Of a stretch of DNA of 15,491 bases, positions 13,650 to 15,491 are shown piece by piece (the first letter of the stretch is position 1; each line of letters begins with the position of its first letter). Below the pieces are notes generated by a model, which made no database searches, was not told where the DNA came from, and worked only from the letters and a program-made list of their open reading frames with translations. The DNA lies in NCBI GenBank assembly GCA_031259485.1, contig JAIRLH010000119.1:1-15491 (forward strand). Direction: 5' to 3'. The translations under genes and the position numbers were made by a program. Source of the stretch: Elusimicrobiota bacterium (GTDB lineage Bacteria > Elusimicrobiota > Elusimicrobia > Elusimicrobiales > Elusimicrobiaceae).

Positions 13650-14518
13650 ACTTCCTTCTTTTCTATTTTGACGTCGCGGTGAAACTCGCCCGCCTTAAAG
13701 CCTTTATTTCTCAAATTCGCGGCCAGATTATGCGCGATAAATACGCTCCTGTGCCGCCCGCCGCTGCAACCCACGGCTATGCTCAGGTAAGATTTGCCCT
13801 CTTTTATATATTTGGGTATAAGGTACAAAACCAAGTCGGTAAATTTCTTTAAAAAATCCTCGGCGTCGGGGGAATTGCGGATAAAATCCGCCACTTCGGA
13901 GTCAAGGCCGGTTTTATCGCGGAATTGCGGCTTATAATAGGGATTTTTGAGAAAGCGCACGTCCATCACCAAATCAGCTTCCAGAGGCAGGCCATTTTTG
14001 TATCCGAAGGAAATTACGGAAATGCTCATTTCTTCCGAAGAAGTAATTTCCAGCAGTTTTGAAATTTTTTCCTTAAGCTCGCCCAGCGTGAGGTAGCTGG
14101 TATTTATTTCCTCGTCCGCCGCCTCGCGTATCGGGCGCAGAGCGGCGCGCTCGCGTGAGAGAGCGGTAAGCAGCTGCTCGGCCAGCGGATGTTTGTGCTT
14201 GGTCTCGGAGAAGCGGCGCACAAGCACTTCTTCCGCCGCGTCAAGGAACAGCAGGCGCGGCGTAAAGCCTTCGTTGGCCATATCCTGTATAAGACGCGGC
14301 AGATCTTTGATGCTTTCACCCTCGCGGATGTCTATACCCAGCGCAATATTTTCAAGACTGCCGCGCGTTTTTACATATTTGGCGAAATCTTTAAACAACG
14401 CCAGCGGCAGATTGTCAACGCAGTAAAATCCAAAGTCGCCAAAAATCTTCAGCGCCTGCGTTTTGCCCGCGCCCGATATGCCCGTTATAATAAAAAACTT
14501 GCCTTTTTTATTTTCCAT
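13643..14518 (-). CDS. rapZ: RapZ/YvcJ-family nucleotide-binding protein
   Basis: The family binds ATP/GTP. In E. coli RapZ is an RNA-binding adaptor that directs RNase E to GlmZ, and in Bacillus YvcJ affects competence. The 291 residues show Walker A GISGAGKT (13-20), FYCVDNLPLALF (31-42), FLDAAEEVLVRRFSETKHKHPL (91-112), the C-terminal domain opening FGYKNGLPLEADLVMDVRFLKNPYY (171-195) and IAVGCSGGRHRSV (247-259). It overlaps hprK by 11 bases and EIIA by 7, so it is embedded in the PTS operon. No glmZ-like RNA can be identified in this window, so the RNA partner is unknown. The unrelated structured RNA at 826-1110 is not evidence of a link. Confidence 0.96.
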   Translation of the reverse strand: MENKKGKFFIITGISGAGKTQALKIFGDFGFYCVDNLPLALFKDFAKYVKTRGSLENIALGIDIREGESIKDLPRLIQDMANEGFTPRLLFLDAAEEVLVRRFSETKHKHPLAEQLLTALSRERAALRPIREAADEEINTSYLTLGELKEKISKLLEITSSEEMSISVISFGYKNGLPLEADLVMDVRFLKNPYYKPQFRDKTGLDSEVADFIRNSPDAEDFLKKFTDLVLYLIPKYIKEGKSYLSIAVGCSGGRHRSVFIAHNLAANLRNKGFKAGEFHRDVKIEKKEVW

Positions 14519-15461
14519 TTTTCTCTTTCATCTTGGACATCAGCTTCCTGTTGAATTCTTTGGCCGTTATTATACCCTGGCCTTTAAGGCGATGGTTAAG
14601 CGCGGCCACCTCTATAAGCACGGCAAGGTTGCGCCCGGGCGTAACCGGTATTGTGAGGGAACTGATTTCCGCGTCCAGTATATGGGTTGTCTGCTGGTCC
14701 ATGCCGAGGCGGTCTATAAAACCGTCGGATGGTGTTATTAAATTAACCTCCATCTCAACCTCGGAACTGTCCATGGAGGAGCCCACGCCAAAAAGCATCT
14801 CCACATCAAGTATGCCCAGTCCGCGCACTTCCATATAATGTTTGAGCATAGACGGGCAGCTGCCCACCAGCCGGCCGCCGCGGCGGCGGCGTATTTCCAC
14901 AACGTCGTCAGCAACCATAATATGCCCGCGTTTTATAAGCTCAAGCGCGCATTCGCTTTTGCCTATGCCGGCGTCGCCTCGTATCAAAATACCCAAGCCC
15001 GACACTTTGACCAATACGCCGTGCACGTGCGTGCGCGGGGAAAGGCAGTCGTCCAGATAAGCGATAAGCTCGGAGACGAAAGTAGCGGTGTCCAAGCTGG
15101 TTGAAAGCAGGGGGACTTTCATCTCCCTGCACGCGGCGCAAATGCCGGGCAAGACTTTCATGCCGGCCGTTACAATTACGCAGGGCACCGTGCCCGGGGA
15201 AAGCATTTTACGGAAATTGGCCTTAAGTTTGGGCTGCGGCAGATTGGCGCAAAAAGCATATTCCCCTCGGCCGATAATTTGGACAATCTCAGCCCTGTAA
15301 TTTTCCAGATGTCCGTCAAGGGCGAGACCCGGGCGGTTGAGGCTGGGACGCGTGATTTCGCGCGCAAGATAGCGCCCGCCGCAAAAGACTTCAAGGCTCA
15401 GGTCTTTGCCTTTTGTCTCAAGCAGCTGGGCCACTGTTATGGTGCGAGAGAATTCAGGCAC
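14508..15461 (-). CDS. hprK: HPr kinase/phosphorylase
   Basis: Bifunctional enzyme that phosphorylates HPr on Ser46 and removes that phosphate. The 317 residues comprise the N-terminal domain (about 1-130) and the catalytic domain with His147 in HVHGVLVKV, P-loop GDAGIGKS (162-169), VADD (183-186) and the family signature MEVRGLGILD (210-219), followed by IPVTPGRNLAVLIEVAA (271-287). The first possible start is the GTG at 15461, preceded in frame by a TAA at 15474-15476, with AGGGG about 8 bases upstream. The target Ser46 is present in HPr of the same operon, so the regulatory circuit looks complete. No CcpA-type regulator is in the window, so HPr-Ser-P may act by controlling phosphorelay flux. 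Confidence 0.97.
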   Translation of the reverse strand: MPEFSRTITVAQLLETKGKDLSLEVFCGGRYLAREITRPSLNRPGLALDGHLENYRAEIVQIIGRGEYAFCANLPQPKLKANFRKMLSPGTVPCVIVTAGMKVLPGICAACREMKVPLLSTSLDTATFVSELIAYLDDCLSPRTHVHGVLVKVSGLGILIRGDAGIGKSECALELIKRGHIMVADDVVEIRRRRGGRLVGSCPSMLKHYMEVRGLGILDVEMLFGVGSSMDSSEVEMEVNLITPSDGFIDRLGMDQQTTHILDAEISSLTIPVTPGRNLAVLIEVAALNHRLKGQGIITAKEFNRKLMSKMKEKNGK

Positions 15462-15473
15462 GGATTGCCCCTT

Positions 15474-15491
15474 TTATTTTGCTTTTACCGG
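15474..15491 (-). CDS. Possible last codons of a gene upstream of hprK
   Basis: On the minus strand the last visible codons read Pro-Val-Lys-Ala-Lys-stop (TAA at 15474-15476), in the same frame as hprK and 12 bases before its GTG. The spacing and the ribosome-binding site placed between them fit a co-transcribed upstream gene. Identity cannot be determined. In other bacteria a ribosome hibernation factor often precedes hprK/rapZ genes, but nothing here proves that. Confidence 0.3.
   Translation of the reverse strand, partial: PVKAK

Overview
The window reads as a bacterial chromosome segment, most likely from the phylum Elusimicrobiota and close to the gut-associated genus Elusimicrobium. 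This is an inference. It rests on two single-gene type IV pilin-like proteins with the N-terminal pattern TLIELLVVVLIIxILAAIALPQY and paired cysteines near the C-terminus, a style I associate with that group, and on moderately GC-rich housekeeping genes alternating with AT-rich pilin and intergenic stretches.

Layout. Positions 1-677 (minus) hold the N-terminal part of release factor 2. Positions 678-1151 have no gene but contain an extended -10 promoter and a chain of strong hairpins that ends in an intrinsic terminator, which I interpret as an uncharacterised structured RNA. A pilin-like gene (1152-1682) with its own terminator follows. Next is a plus-strand block of pheS, pheT, a small coiled-coil gene, a zapA-like gene and rarA (1803-7098). 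After a 133-base gap come xseA and xseB (7232-8667), then a second pilin-like gene with its own promoter (8769-9269).

From 9296 to 15461 everything lies on the minus strand in one tightly packed operon. In transcription order it is hprK, rapZ, mannose-family PTS EIIA, EIIB, EIIC, EIID, HPr and enzyme I. The last codons of a further upstream gene are probably visible at the right edge. Together these genes form a complete phosphate relay (PEP to EI to HPr His15 to EIIA to EIIB to sugar at EIIC/EIID) plus the HPr Ser46 kinase/phosphorylase that would tune it.

The main point of interest is the RNA at about 826-1110. It has five or six consecutive helices, including a 16-bp and an 11-bp stem. 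Its terminator has a 13-nt loop containing ten bases that are perfectly complementary to an upstream single-stranded stretch, so it could form a pseudoknot or an antitermination switch in front of the pilin gene. Secondary points are a probably leaderless pheS transcript, a small coiled-coil/ZapA-like gene pair between pheT and rarA, and non-canonical prepilin cleavage residues.
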